Shown here piece by piece: positions 1-7,331 of a DNA stretch of 64,000 nucleotides. The DNA is from Paenibacillus hamazuiensis (lineage in GTDB: Bacteria; Bacillota; Bacilli; Paenibacillales; NBRC-103111): contig NZ_JALRMO010000001.1 in assembly GCF_023276405.1 (NCBI RefSeq), positions 7,603,501 through 7,667,500 on the forward strand, read 5' to 3'. A model generated the notes under the pieces. That model saw only the letters and a program-made list of their open reading frames with translations, made no database searches and was not told where the DNA came from. Made by a program: the position numbers and the translations under genes. Each line of letters opens with the position of its first letter. The stretch's first letter is position 1.

Positions 1-514
1 CAACTGAATATTTTCCTCGTAAATCCTGCCCAACTTGGGTAGAATTTTCTTTACTCGGTCTGCCCGCCTGTCTCTTCATCGCCTCCAACTTCATCTTATA
101 GGCGAATGCTTTCTCGCTTGGCGCAATATTTTCCCGTTGCAGGTTGCTGTCCACCATGATGATCGTCGCCTGATCGTCGTCCAGTTCGCGGACGATGCAG
201 GGCATCGTTTCTCTGCCTGCCAATTCGCTCGCTTTTTTGCGCCGATGCCCGGCTACCATTTCGTAGCCGCCATCTGCCTTCGGACGTACCAGGCCGGGAA
301 CAAGAACGCCGTATTGCTTCACGCTGTCCGCCATTTCCAGCATCGCTTCATCCGCTTTCACCTTGAACGGATGACCGGGAAAATCGCTGATTTCAGATAA
401 AGGGATGTCCAACACTTTTTCGCGCTTTTCATCGGCGCGGCTCTCCTCGGTGGAGAATAAATCAGCGACTGTGGTCAGTTTGATGCTGGCGCGCATGTCG
501 TCTTTCGCTGCCAA
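1..514 (-). CDS. parB: ParB-family partition protein, N-terminal part (cut by window edge)
   Basis: Partial gene; the stop lies beyond the left edge. From a TTG start preceded by GAAGGAGGTG it reads about 171 residues with ParB hallmarks: a Pro-His-Pro-like entry segment (FPGHPFKV), the box with GHRRKKAS that corresponds to the CTP/phosphate-binding arginine motif of ParB proteins, and DDDQATIIMVDSNLQREN. ParB binds centromere-like sites and acts with ParA to segregate low-copy replicons. It overlaps the end of parA by about 53 nt, so the pair is translationally coupled. An internal ATG at 496 is an alternative start. The form resembles partition proteins of ICEs and plasmids more than chromosomal Spo0J, and no oriC genes are nearby. 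Confidence 0.85.
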   Translation of the reverse strand, partial: MAAKDDMRASIKLTTVADLFSTEESRADEKREKVLDIPLSEISDFPGHPFKVKADEAMLEMADSVKQYGVLVPGLVRPKADGGYEMVAGHRRKKASELAGRETMPCIVRELDDDQATIIMVDSNLQRENIAPSEKAFAYKMKLEAMKRQAGRPSKENSTQVGQDLRGKYSV

Positions 515-1289
515 TGCTCTGCACCTCCTTCGTAAAGGCGGCATACGCCTTTGCCGTTTGACCATTGGGGTCATGAGCATAAATGCTTTTTCCCTTGGCG
601 CTCGTTTCCGCCGCGCGAATGGATAAGGGAATTTCGGTGTTGAACACGCGCAGCTTGTCGCCGTAGTCGCGCCGAAGAATAAAGGAAATGTCTTTGGCGA
701 ATTTCGTCCGGCTGTCTACCATCGTAAGCAGCACGCCATCCAAAACCAATTTCGGATTGATCTGCCTCCGAACACGGGCAATGGTCTGCAACAGTTGTGT
801 CATTCCTTTGGCCGGCAAATAATGCGCCTGTACGGGAATAATGACGCTGTCCGCTGCCGCCAGCGCATTGATGGTCAACATGCCAAGACTCGGCATGCAA
901 TCGATCAGCACGTAATCGTAATCGGCCTTAACAGAGTCGATGTACGAACGCAAAATCGTTTCTCTACTCATCGTATTGACGAGCGATACTTCAACAGCGG
1001 ACAGTTCAATATTGCCTGGCATCAGGTCAACGCCTTCATGGTGATGCAATATACCTTCCCGCGCTTTATAGGATTCTTCCAGCATCGTTTTCGCCAGCAT
1101 TGTGGCCAAAGATACCGGCAGATTATCCGGTTCGTGGAACCCTAACGAATCCGTCAGGTTGCCTTGCGCGTCCGCATCGACCAGCAGAACCTTTTTCCCA
1201 TCGGCAGCCAAACCGATTCCCAGATTGACCGCCGTTGTGGTTTTGCCCACGCCGCCTTTCTGATTGGCGAGGGCGATCACCTTGGTCAT
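462..1289 (-). CDS. parA: ParA-family partition ATPase (plasmid/ICE type)
   Basis: 275-residue Walker-type ATPase for DNA segregation. The deviant Walker A motif KGGVGKTT is at residues 11-18, the Walker A' segment VLLVDADAQGN follows near residue 40, and the Walker B-like VLIDCMPSLG lies near residue 130. There is no N-terminal HTH, so it is a short ParA/Soj-like form. The start is supported by AAAGGAG upstream. The segment around IRAAETSAKGKSIYAHDP is typical of ParA proteins on Firmicute conjugative elements (family knowledge). Its end overlaps parB. A strong hairpin (1311-1353) sits directly upstream of the ribosome binding site, which is an odd place for one and may insulate the gene from ietS transcription. 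Confidence 0.92.
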   Translation of the reverse strand: MTKVIALANQKGGVGKTTTAVNLGIGLAADGKKVLLVDADAQGNLTDSLGFHEPDNLPVSLATMLAKTMLEESYKAREGILHHHEGVDLMPGNIELSAVEVSLVNTMSRETILRSYIDSVKADYDYVLIDCMPSLGMLTINALAAADSVIIPVQAHYLPAKGMTQLLQTIARVRRQINPKLVLDGVLLTMVDSRTKFAKDISFILRRDYGDKLRVFNTEIPLSIRAAETSAKGKSIYAHDPNGQTAKAYAAFTKEVQSIGSERRHARQHQTDHSR

Positions 1290-1310
1290 CTTACACTTCT
1301 CCTTTCACGC

Positions 1311-1353
1311 AAAAAGCCGGTTTGCGCTGATATTTCAGGGCAACCGGCTTTTT
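1311..1353. terminator. Bidirectional hairpin between ietS and parA
   Basis: AAAAAGCCGGTT at 1311-1322 pairs perfectly with AACCGGCTTTTT at 1342-1353. The A-run and T-run on the two sides make it usable as a terminator in both directions. It lies only about 20 bp before the parA start. Confidence 0.7.
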
Positions 1354-1356
1354 GAA

Positions 1357-1454
1357 TAGTATCTATATGAAAAGAGAACGTCTTCCGTAGTAGAAGACGT
1401 TCACTTGGCTATTTCTCAATTAAAACAGTATGCATTTAATAATTCGCGAAACTA
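1357..1454. repeat. Left copy of the ~95-bp repeat flanking the IetAS cassette
   Basis: On the minus strand this copy begins TAGTTTCGCGAA, has a shared CCAAG, then a hairpin (GAACGTCTTC / GAAGACGTTC) followed by CTCTTTT, and ends with ATACTA. The right copy at 5002-5096 shows the same blocks in the same order and orientation with about 70% identity by eye. The hairpin plus T-run should terminate ietS transcription. The two copies enclose ietS, ietA and their control region and nothing else. Confidence 0.75.
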
Positions 1455-1462
1455 CGACTATT

Positions 1463-3679
1463 TTAATTATCTACCCTCAATCGGATTGTATTCAGTGCTC
1501 TATATCTGTTTAAAGCTTCAATTTCGCTGTAGACATCTAACGAACCGCTCATATCCTCGATAGTAACAACAAGAGCGTAGGGAACATCTTCATTTTTCGC
1601 CTCCCAACGCGAAAATAATTCAAGCCAGACCTGCCAATCGCCAGCATTAAATCTGGAGAAGGGTTTACTGAACTGATGACAAACATCCCATTTTTGTCGT
1701 CCTTCTTTGAAATCTTGTTGAACATGTTTCAATGTCACTCCGTCCACATGACTTTTCTTTAATGATGCCCGTATATAAGCCCCTAAATATTCTGTTCCCT
1801 TTGTTCTATCCACCGATGGCCTAGACACACATGTTACAGAAACCTTTGCAACATTACGTCCAACCTGGGCTGCCAAAATTGGCGGCATATATATTGTTAC
1901 TCTTTCCATAGTGGTTCTGTTCAAAGTGCCTGTCCGAACAAAAGTCACTTTTGACGGAGAGGAATATTTACTGTCATCTACATTGGAAATTCCCCTACCA
2001 TATAAATTATGCGCAAAAGCTAATTCCTCTTCTTCCATCCCATCTACATCCCATAAAGCAACTGCATTATGATAAAGCAACGCTTTGGATAATAGCGTAT
2101 CTCGATCCGGAATCGTATTTAGTATTTCTGCGAAATCACCTGCTACAATGGGAGCAGAAAAGCTAGTGCCCGCATCAGCTATTAGCATTCCGTTTTTTGT
2201 CATAACCATTGAAAATGGATCATTAGGTACAGATGCGTCACTACCATCCAAAATAATCGTTCCTGCATATGCACTTAAATCCGGTTTAGAGAATCCTTGA
2301 AAACCTGGTCCGCGTCGACTATAAGGTGCAATTTGGTTTCTCTGAGAAAGACTATTTTGGTGGTCCGCGCCGACGATTGATCCAACCACTACCGAAAGCA
2401 TCGAATCTGCCGGTGCGGATATTCTTGAATCATCATCATCCAAAACATCTTCAAGGCCAAATTCCGTTTGCCAAAGCTTATGATTACCTGCCGATACAAA
2501 AAACTGTACGCCTGTTCTTGATTGTAAAGCGTCTAGTTCATAACCAATAATACTCATTTCATCCCCTTCGATAGGAGAGGAAGCGTTGGCAGATAAATTA
2601 TAGATTTTCACAATATCCGAATGTGCATTTACCGCTGCCTGTATGCGCTGAATAAAGATATTTACTGGCACATTACCGTCAAGTATGTTGCAGTCAAGAA
2701 TTCTAGTACGAGGGGTGATTATAGATGATGATAGCTGCTGATTAATATATTTAAAGGCCACTCGGCTTGCTACCTTAGTTCCATGATCGCTATCTCCTCC
2801 ACTAGAGTTTGGAGCAACCCAATTCTTTATGATTAACGATGATAATGACTCAGGGAACATTACACCGGAGTCCAAGACAGCAACAATCGGAAGCTCTTCT
2901 AAATTAACGCTAGGATCAAGCTCAAGTTCCCCCAAATCAACCGGGGCCTCTTGAGTAGTCTCTACATTAAAAAAATCTGTTTTCTCGATTCTATAAATTG
3001 CAGAATCGTTCTCGAACCGAGTCAATGTATTTGACGGGATAATGGCACGGACAACTGGCGTGTTATCCGATAAATAATATGGTGATTCCTGCACATGTCC
3101 TCGCGTTTCATTAATTTTTTCAATTAGCTGCGTCAGAGCAGAATGATACAAATGATTCTCTAAATTTGGTATCAGCATAAGTTGAATATCTAAGGTAACA
3201 GGTACCTGTGCAGAAGCGGTTAATTTTCGCAATTCACTTGAATTCTTTTCGGAACCAATGTATGGTTTGAAATCTTCAATAAAATCGAAATAAGTTCTTC
3301 CACTGCCATTACGTGTATAAGCGTCAACCCGATTTCTTAACGTTTGGAACTGACTGCTTGTTGATGTCACGATAGCACTCCGTACATTTTTAACAGCTCT
3401 TACCTTCATACCATTAGAATCAAATAAACTCTGCTTATCTTGAATCTTCTCCCCATGAGGCAACTCGATATTAAATACAAGCAAATCCGAATCTGCTAAA
3501 GAATTGTCTGGAGCCGCTGCTTCCAATGTTTGCTTTATTACCTGCAAGCTGTGACTCAGTTTTGAACCATGCTCTGAAAAGGAAACATTCCTTTTTGTTG
3601 GCATCGCTCTTAGGGTTTTATTAACTCGTTGAACTTCCTCATCTGGAATCCAAAAATGACTTTTCTGCTCGTCACTCAT
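1463..3679 (-). CDS. ietS: Subtilisin-like (S8) serine protease, IetS-type defence effector
   Basis: 738 residues without a signal peptide, so probably cytoplasmic. The first ~260 residues have no motif I recognise. The S8 peptidase domain follows with a complete catalytic set: Asp270 (VAVLDSGV), His299 (DSDHGTKVA), oxyanion Asn about 399 (VSAGN) and Ser506 (AGTSFSAP). The last ~180 residues look beta-rich and may be a recognition domain. Its start overlaps the end of the AAA+ ATPase gene by 8 nt, so the two are co-translated. An AAA+ ATPase paired with an S8 protease is the IetAS arrangement, catalogued as an anti-phage system and earlier linked to plasmid stability and incompatibility (family knowledge). 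How the ATPase controls the protease, and its substrate, are not evident from sequence. Confidence 0.85.
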   Translation of the reverse strand: MSDEQKSHFWIPDEEVQRVNKTLRAMPTKRNVSFSEHGSKLSHSLQVIKQTLEAAAPDNSLADSDLLVFNIELPHGEKIQDKQSLFDSNGMKVRAVKNVRSAIVTSTSSQFQTLRNRVDAYTRNGSGRTYFDFIEDFKPYIGSEKNSSELRKLTASAQVPVTLDIQLMLIPNLENHLYHSALTQLIEKINETRGHVQESPYYLSDNTPVVRAIIPSNTLTRFENDSAIYRIEKTDFFNVETTQEAPVDLGELELDPSVNLEELPIVAVLDSGVMFPESLSSLIIKNWVAPNSSGGDSDHGTKVASRVAFKYINQQLSSSIITPRTRILDCNILDGNVPVNIFIQRIQAAVNAHSDIVKIYNLSANASSPIEGDEMSIIGYELDALQSRTGVQFFVSAGNHKLWQTEFGLEDVLDDDDSRISAPADSMLSVVVGSIVGADHQNSLSQRNQIAPYSRRGPGFQGFSKPDLSAYAGTIILDGSDASVPNDPFSMVMTKNGMLIADAGTSFSAPIVAGDFAEILNTIPDRDTLLSKALLYHNAVALWDVDGMEEEELAFAHNLYGRGISNVDDSKYSSPSKVTFVRTGTLNRTTMERVTIYMPPILAAQVGRNVAKVSVTCVSRPSVDRTKGTEYLGAYIRASLKKSHVDGVTLKHVQQDFKEGRQKWDVCHQFSKPFSRFNAGDWQVWLELFSRWEAKNEDVPYALVVTIEDMSGSLDVYSEIEALNRYRALNTIRLRVDN

Positions 3680-4823
3680 CGCTCTTTTCCTCCTTATTGA
3701 ACCGATAACTCAAAGTAGATTTAGAAATCCCCGTTATTTCTTCAAGTGTACGCATCGAAATGCCACTTCTATTTAACTTATATAGGGCACGGGTATAAGC
3801 ATCGCTGTCTTCGCTAACCAAAAGAGAGGACTGCTTAACCCATACATTCGCAATATCTTCTTTTGTGACAATTTTAGTTTTGTGTTGCATAATGCAGTAT
3901 TTGGCTAGAGCCTGTAAAAAGGTGCCAACTTGAGCTCCGCTCATTCCTTCTGTTAAAGTTGTAAGGATCTTAATGTCCATTTCGTAAAGTTCAAGTGTCT
4001 CATTAATAAATTTAGTGATAATGCTTTCACGTTGCTGTGCATTCGGTAGTTCTAATAAAATTGATGTATCAAATCTTCTCCAGATTGCTGGATCAAGAAG
4101 ATGATGATGATTGGTTGCCGCAACTAAAAATACGTTAACAGGCATTGAGTCCAAATTTTGAAGCAGTGTTGTCACTACCCTTTTTAATTCGCCTAATTCG
4201 TGCGCATCATCCCTTTTTTTGGCTATGGCATCGAACTCATCAAGAAACAACACAATTCGTTTGTTTTTAACAAACTCAAAAATTTTTCTTATATTGGTTC
4301 CCGTCTGACCAAGATACGACGAGACAAGACCATCTAGCCTTACATAGGCTATTGGAATATCAATTTCTCCTGCAATTGCATTAGCCGTTAATGTCTTGCC
4401 GCAACCGGGAGGTCCACAAAGTAATATCCGATTCGTTGGAGAAACACCCTTAGTTAACAAATCCTCCGCTTGCTTTTGCTCCTCAATAATTTGAAGCAAA
4501 GCTTCTTTCGTTTTCTCTGGCAATGCTACATCAGACAATTTGACTTTGGGCTGCAATACTTCAATCAATTCTAAAGCGCTATCCTTATCTTTAGGAGTGG
4601 GTAATGCGCTTTGCAAAGAAAACGACATTTCAGACAGTGGACTCGAGTTAAACGAGACATTGTTTTTTTTATCGTAAGAGTAGGCGCTCATAAGAGCATT
4701 AGATAATGAAGAATTTCCTTTTCGTTCTTCATCACTTGCCAAATTCTCAAGAGCTTTCTTAAAAGCATCCTCATTTCCTGAACAATGCGCCTCAATTAAT
4801 TTAATTATTAAACCCGACTTCAT
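3672..4823 (-). CDS. ietA: AAA+ ATPase of the IetAS defence pair, with C-terminal HTH-like segment
   Basis: 383 residues. The N-terminal ~100 residues are a variable helical region. The AAA+ module has Walker A GPPGCGKT at residues 137-144, Walker B FLDEFD at about 193-198, sensor 1 in LVAATN, and arginine-finger-type residues in WRRFD. The C-terminal ~30 residues (MRTLEEITGISKSTLSYRF) read like a helix-turn-helix, an unusual tail for this family that could bind DNA, perhaps the TTGGACA repeats upstream of its own promoter (inference). The start is supported by GAGGGGAACAA. It is the first gene of a two-gene operon with ietS. The ATPase probably senses the trigger or restrains the protease, by analogy with AAA/protease defence pairs. 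Confidence 0.85.
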   Translation of the reverse strand: MKSGLIIKLIEAHCSGNEDAFKKALENLASDEERKGNSSLSNALMSAYSYDKKNNVSFNSSPLSEMSFSLQSALPTPKDKDSALELIEVLQPKVKLSDVALPEKTKEALLQIIEEQKQAEDLLTKGVSPTNRILLCGPPGCGKTLTANAIAGEIDIPIAYVRLDGLVSSYLGQTGTNIRKIFEFVKNKRIVLFLDEFDAIAKKRDDAHELGELKRVVTTLLQNLDSMPVNVFLVAATNHHHLLDPAIWRRFDTSILLELPNAQQRESIITKFINETLELYEMDIKILTTLTEGMSGAQVGTFLQALAKYCIMQHKTKIVTKEDIANVWVKQSSLLVSEDSDAYTRALYKLNRSGISMRTLEEITGISKSTLSYRFNKEEKSDE

Positions 4824-4858
4824 TTGTTCCCCTCAATTCATAGCTAATTATGTAATAC

Positions 4859-4887
4859 ATTATAATTCACAACCGCGCTTAAGTCAA
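4859..4887 (-). promoter_or_regulatory. Sigma-A-type promoter of ietA-ietS
   Basis: On the minus strand TTGACT (4887-4882) and TATAAT (4864-4859) are separated by exactly 17 bp. The predicted transcript starts near 4851, about 28 nt before the ietA ATG. The match to consensus is close for an island gene, so any regulation is likely by repression. Confidence 0.7.
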
Positions 4888-4895
4888 AATGAATA

Positions 4896-4997
4896 TTGGA
4901 CACGATTGGACAAACGAAAACGAAATCAAGTTAAATCGCATGTAATATCAGTGTTTGAATTCATTAAATTAAAAATTAAATTGGACATTATTGAACT
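4896..4997. promoter_or_regulatory. Paired TTGGACA direct repeats upstream of the ietA promoter
   Basis: TTGGACA occurs at 4896-4902 and 4906-4912, 10 bp apart. A second pair, TTGGACA at 4981 and TTGAACT at 4991, has the same 10-bp spacing. Two pairs of half-sites one helical turn apart look like a protein-binding region. The HTH-like tail of IetA is one candidate ligand (inference). Confidence 0.45.
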
Positions 4998-5001
4998 TTC
5001 T

Positions 5002-5096
5002 TAGTATATAAAAAGAGAACGCCTTCGAAGTTGAAGGAACGTTCTCTTGGGTATTCCACGATTAAACAATCCGCCGTTAAAAAGTTCGCGAAACTA
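5002..5096. repeat. Right copy of the ~95-bp repeat flanking the IetAS cassette
   Basis: Same orientation as the copy at 1357-1454. On the minus strand it begins at the TAG stop of the small reading frame ending at 5094, continues TTTCGCGAA, CCAAG, and a hairpin built from AGAGAACG and CGTTCTCT with inner CCTTC/GAAGG, and ends with CTCTTTTT and ATACTA. It would act as the terminator of the preceding minus-strand transcript. Confidence 0.75.
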
Positions 5097-5285
5097 TTCT
5101 CCTGCGTTAAACATGTCTACACACCCGACGTCCAAATCCAGGTCCAAAACGACGGAAACCTCAATTTTATCTTTGAGCAGCTTATTTTTGAAGTCGTTGC
5201 CGTCCGCCGTGAACGTCATAAAACGCGCAAAGTGTTGAAAATAAAGGATTTCTACGTATCGATTCGTTGCATTCCTATTACGCAC
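5094..5285 (-). pseudogene. Small reading frame, probably the 3' remnant of an unrecognised gene
   Basis: 63 codons from a GTG, lying between the recombinase gene and the right cassette repeat and ending exactly where the repeat begins. The start has a poorly placed ribosome binding site (GGAG only a few nt away). The acidic end, with VVLDLDLDVG and VDMFNAGE, looks like the C-terminus of a longer protein. I do not recognise the family. Because the repeat starts at its stop codon, this frame plus the following hairpin may be the original insertion context of the IetAS cassette. Confidence 0.35.
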
Positions 5286-5316
5286 TCCACATGACTTGAG
5301 TGTCGGTCACTGTATT

Positions 5317-6807
5317 TTAAGCCGTAAGAAGAGCGGTGGGGGTGAACTTGTAATGAATGTTCACCGAGCCATCCGCTTGCACTTCAATCTTTTCAACAAA
5401 CCGATGAATCATTTCTGGAGTCAGGTTGTCCAACTTCATAAACTGTTTGAGTTCTTTCTTTAAATTAACGACTCTTTCTTCTGCACTTTTCAAACCTTGT
5501 AGTGTCTGTACATATTGAAGCTGCTCCTGAAGGCTAGATAGTTCAGCATTGATGCCTTCGGTTGTTTCTTTGTACTCAACTTCTGTAATCGTACCACTTG
5601 CCAACAACCTGATTAAGCCTGTTTTCTGTTCTTTCAGCTTATCAATTCGCCTTTGCAATGTCTGGCTTTGCTTCTCAGCCTGTTTTCTTGCTTGTAAGGC
5701 TTTTCCCTCTATTCTTGCCATTACTTCATTCTCATTGAGCGTTTTAACCATGGTGCGAATATCGGTAAGGATAACCGCCATCAGTTCTTTTTCCTTAACA
5801 CTATGCTGACTGCAAGCGTGTTTACCATGTTTGTAGTAATTTCCACAAACATAACCCTTACGATAGTGAACATACCACAAAGCCTTACCGCAATCGGCAC
5901 AATACAGGTAGTTGGTGAATAGATGCTTCTTAGCCTTGGGCTTTGCTTGCTGCTTCTTTCTTCCCTCCATGTACTGTTGTACCGCTTCAAAATCTTCCCT
6001 TGAAATAATAGGTGGATGAGCATTCTTACAAACAACATGCTTGTCCTTAGGAATTTCGATTCGCACTTTACTGGTTACACTTCTTGTTGTTTGTCTACCT
6101 TGTACTAAATCCCCAACATAATGGGGATTGCTTAGAATTTTCTTAACAGAAGTACCCTGCCAATAAATCCCTGCATTTTTCTTCCCTGCTACTTGTGCTG
6201 GAGTTGGATACCCTTCACGAGTTAGGGAGCGGGCAATAGCATCAAAGCCTTTACCCTCCAAATACATACGAAAAATGCGTTTAACAACATTAGGAGTGTC
6301 ATCATCGGCAAGAATGAGCCTTTTGTTTTCTAACCTGTATCCGTAAGGGGGGATTGAACCCTTAAATTCGCCGCTCCTTGCTTTGCTTCCAAGAACCGAC
6401 TTAATACGATCTGAGATTCGTTGACTCTCCTGTTCATAAATCCAAGCAAATAACCCAAACTGGTGAATGTTTCCATCGAGTGTATTGATTGCATTATCTA
6501 ATGTAACAATGTGAATGTGATTTTGTTCTGCAATACTCTTAATTTGATAGGATAACCCACCATTACGAGCAAGACGAGATAATTCTTTTGCAAGTATAAT
6601 ATCAAACTTCCGTTGTTTGGCATCCTCAATCAATCGTTGCAAATTAATCCGTTTCGCAGTCGTACCGCTCTCAACGTCAACATAGAGTTGGTAGACATCC
6701 CATCCTTTATCCTCAATGAATTGGTAAAACAGGCTTTTTTGATTTTCTAGCGATGTTTTTTGTTCCTCTTTGTCCGTAGAAACTCTAATGTAAACTGCAC
6801 ATCTCAT
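5317..6807 (-). CDS. Large serine recombinase (site-specific integrase/resolvase)
   Basis: 496 residues in the usual order. The N-terminal resolvase domain carries the nucleophile Ser10 in YIRVSTD and the arginine-rich catalytic segment LAKELSRLARN. A recombinase domain starts near residue 160 (PPYGYRLEN). A zinc ribbon with CADC and a later CGNYYKHGKHAC lies near residues 315-345, and a coiled-coil segment runs over roughly residues 365-440. Such enzymes integrate and excise phages, ICEs and IMEs between short att sites. A 51-codon gene ends 3 nt before its start and carries its Shine-Dalgarno sequence AAAGGAG. It is the best candidate for the enzyme that moves this island; att sites could not be identified because the left end is outside the window. 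Confidence 0.92.
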   Translation of the reverse strand: MRCAVYIRVSTDKEEQKTSLENQKSLFYQFIEDKGWDVYQLYVDVESGTTAKRINLQRLIEDAKQRKFDIILAKELSRLARNGGLSYQIKSIAEQNHIHIVTLDNAINTLDGNIHQFGLFAWIYEQESQRISDRIKSVLGSKARSGEFKGSIPPYGYRLENKRLILADDDTPNVVKRIFRMYLEGKGFDAIARSLTREGYPTPAQVAGKKNAGIYWQGTSVKKILSNPHYVGDLVQGRQTTRSVTSKVRIEIPKDKHVVCKNAHPPIISREDFEAVQQYMEGRKKQQAKPKAKKHLFTNYLYCADCGKALWYVHYRKGYVCGNYYKHGKHACSQHSVKEKELMAVILTDIRTMVKTLNENEVMARIEGKALQARKQAEKQSQTLQRRIDKLKEQKTGLIRLLASGTITEVEYKETTEGINAELSSLQEQLQYVQTLQGLKSAEERVVNLKKELKQFMKLDNLTPEMIHRFVEKIEVQADGSVNIHYKFTPTALLTA

Positions 6808-6809
6808 AG

Positions 6810-6965
6810 TTAAGCAACTCCTTTACTATGAGATATATTGGCGTTATCTTCATTATACTGGAAATTAGGCTCACGCTCTACAATTCGGTCAATTGCATCT
6901 TCAATAAATGGCATAAACAGTTTTTCAAATGAGTCCTCACCGATAAAAATTCGTTCTACTCTCAT
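6810..6965 (-). CDS. 51-residue protein translationally coupled to the serine recombinase
   Basis: Short frame with a strong ribosome binding site (AAGGGGG) before the ATG at 6965. The product begins MRVERIFIGEDSFEKLF, is acidic with an amphipathic helical look, and ends SHSKGVA. Its stop is followed after 2 nt by the recombinase ATG, and the recombinase Shine-Dalgarno lies inside its last codons, so the two should be coupled. Small proteins with an MRVERxFIG-like start often sit before recombinases on Firmicute mobile elements (my recollection, not verified). A role in recombination, for example directionality control or recombinase dosage, is inference. Confidence 0.6.
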   Translation of the reverse strand: MRVERIFIGEDSFEKLFMPFIEDAIDRIVEREPNFQYNEDNANISHSKGVA

Positions 6966-6990
6966 ATTTTATTCCCCCTTAATGACCTTC

Positions 6991-7244
6991 TCACCGTCCC
7001 TATCGTTGTGGGGGTTTAAAAAATTGCGAAAGCCAACAAAAAAATTGCTGAAACTAATTATCTTGGATATTCAAATTCCTAGTTGCCTTCATAATTTGCG
7101 TTATTTTAGTGGTAATCGCTTTGTCTCTTTGTTTTTAAAATGGCACAAAGAATGCAAAAAACACCGCACGAATACCATAAATATCCGGTTCCAAAGTATA
7201 ACCTATCGCAACTAGCCTGCCATTCGGGGCGATAGGGACGGTGA
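6991..7244. other. Inverted repeats upstream of rep; candidate replication origin
   Basis: Gap of about 370 bp between the coupled small gene and rep. TCACCGTCCCTATCG at 6991-7005 and CGATAGGGACGGTGA at 7230-7244 are perfect 15-bp inverted repeats. A nested pair, CCTATCGC at 7202-7209 and GCGATAGG at 7229-7236, can form a local hairpin. Placement beside a gene II/X-type initiator suggests a double-strand origin or nick site, or an att/regulatory region; this is inference. No gene is evident in the gap. Confidence 0.45.
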
Positions 7245-7331
7245 AGGGATGATCGTTTACATCCCCCCATCTTCTTGTAACACACCAAATAAAACCCAAG
7301 ATTTTGGGAAATCAAAGGCAGGAGGACAAAT

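Noticed and set aside
462-1289. Chromosomal soj/spo0J locus near oriC
   Set aside because: No rsmG, mnmG, rpmH or dnaA nearby, and the sequence style is that of ICE/plasmid partition genes.
1463-4823. Secreted subtilisin with an unrelated ATPase
   Set aside because: No signal peptide, and the 8-nt overlap with the ATPase gene indicates a cytoplasmic co-translated pair.
6838-7215. 125-codon plus-strand frame in the recombinase-rep gap
   Set aside because: No ribosome binding site or family resemblance; it overlaps the better supported minus-strand 51-codon gene.
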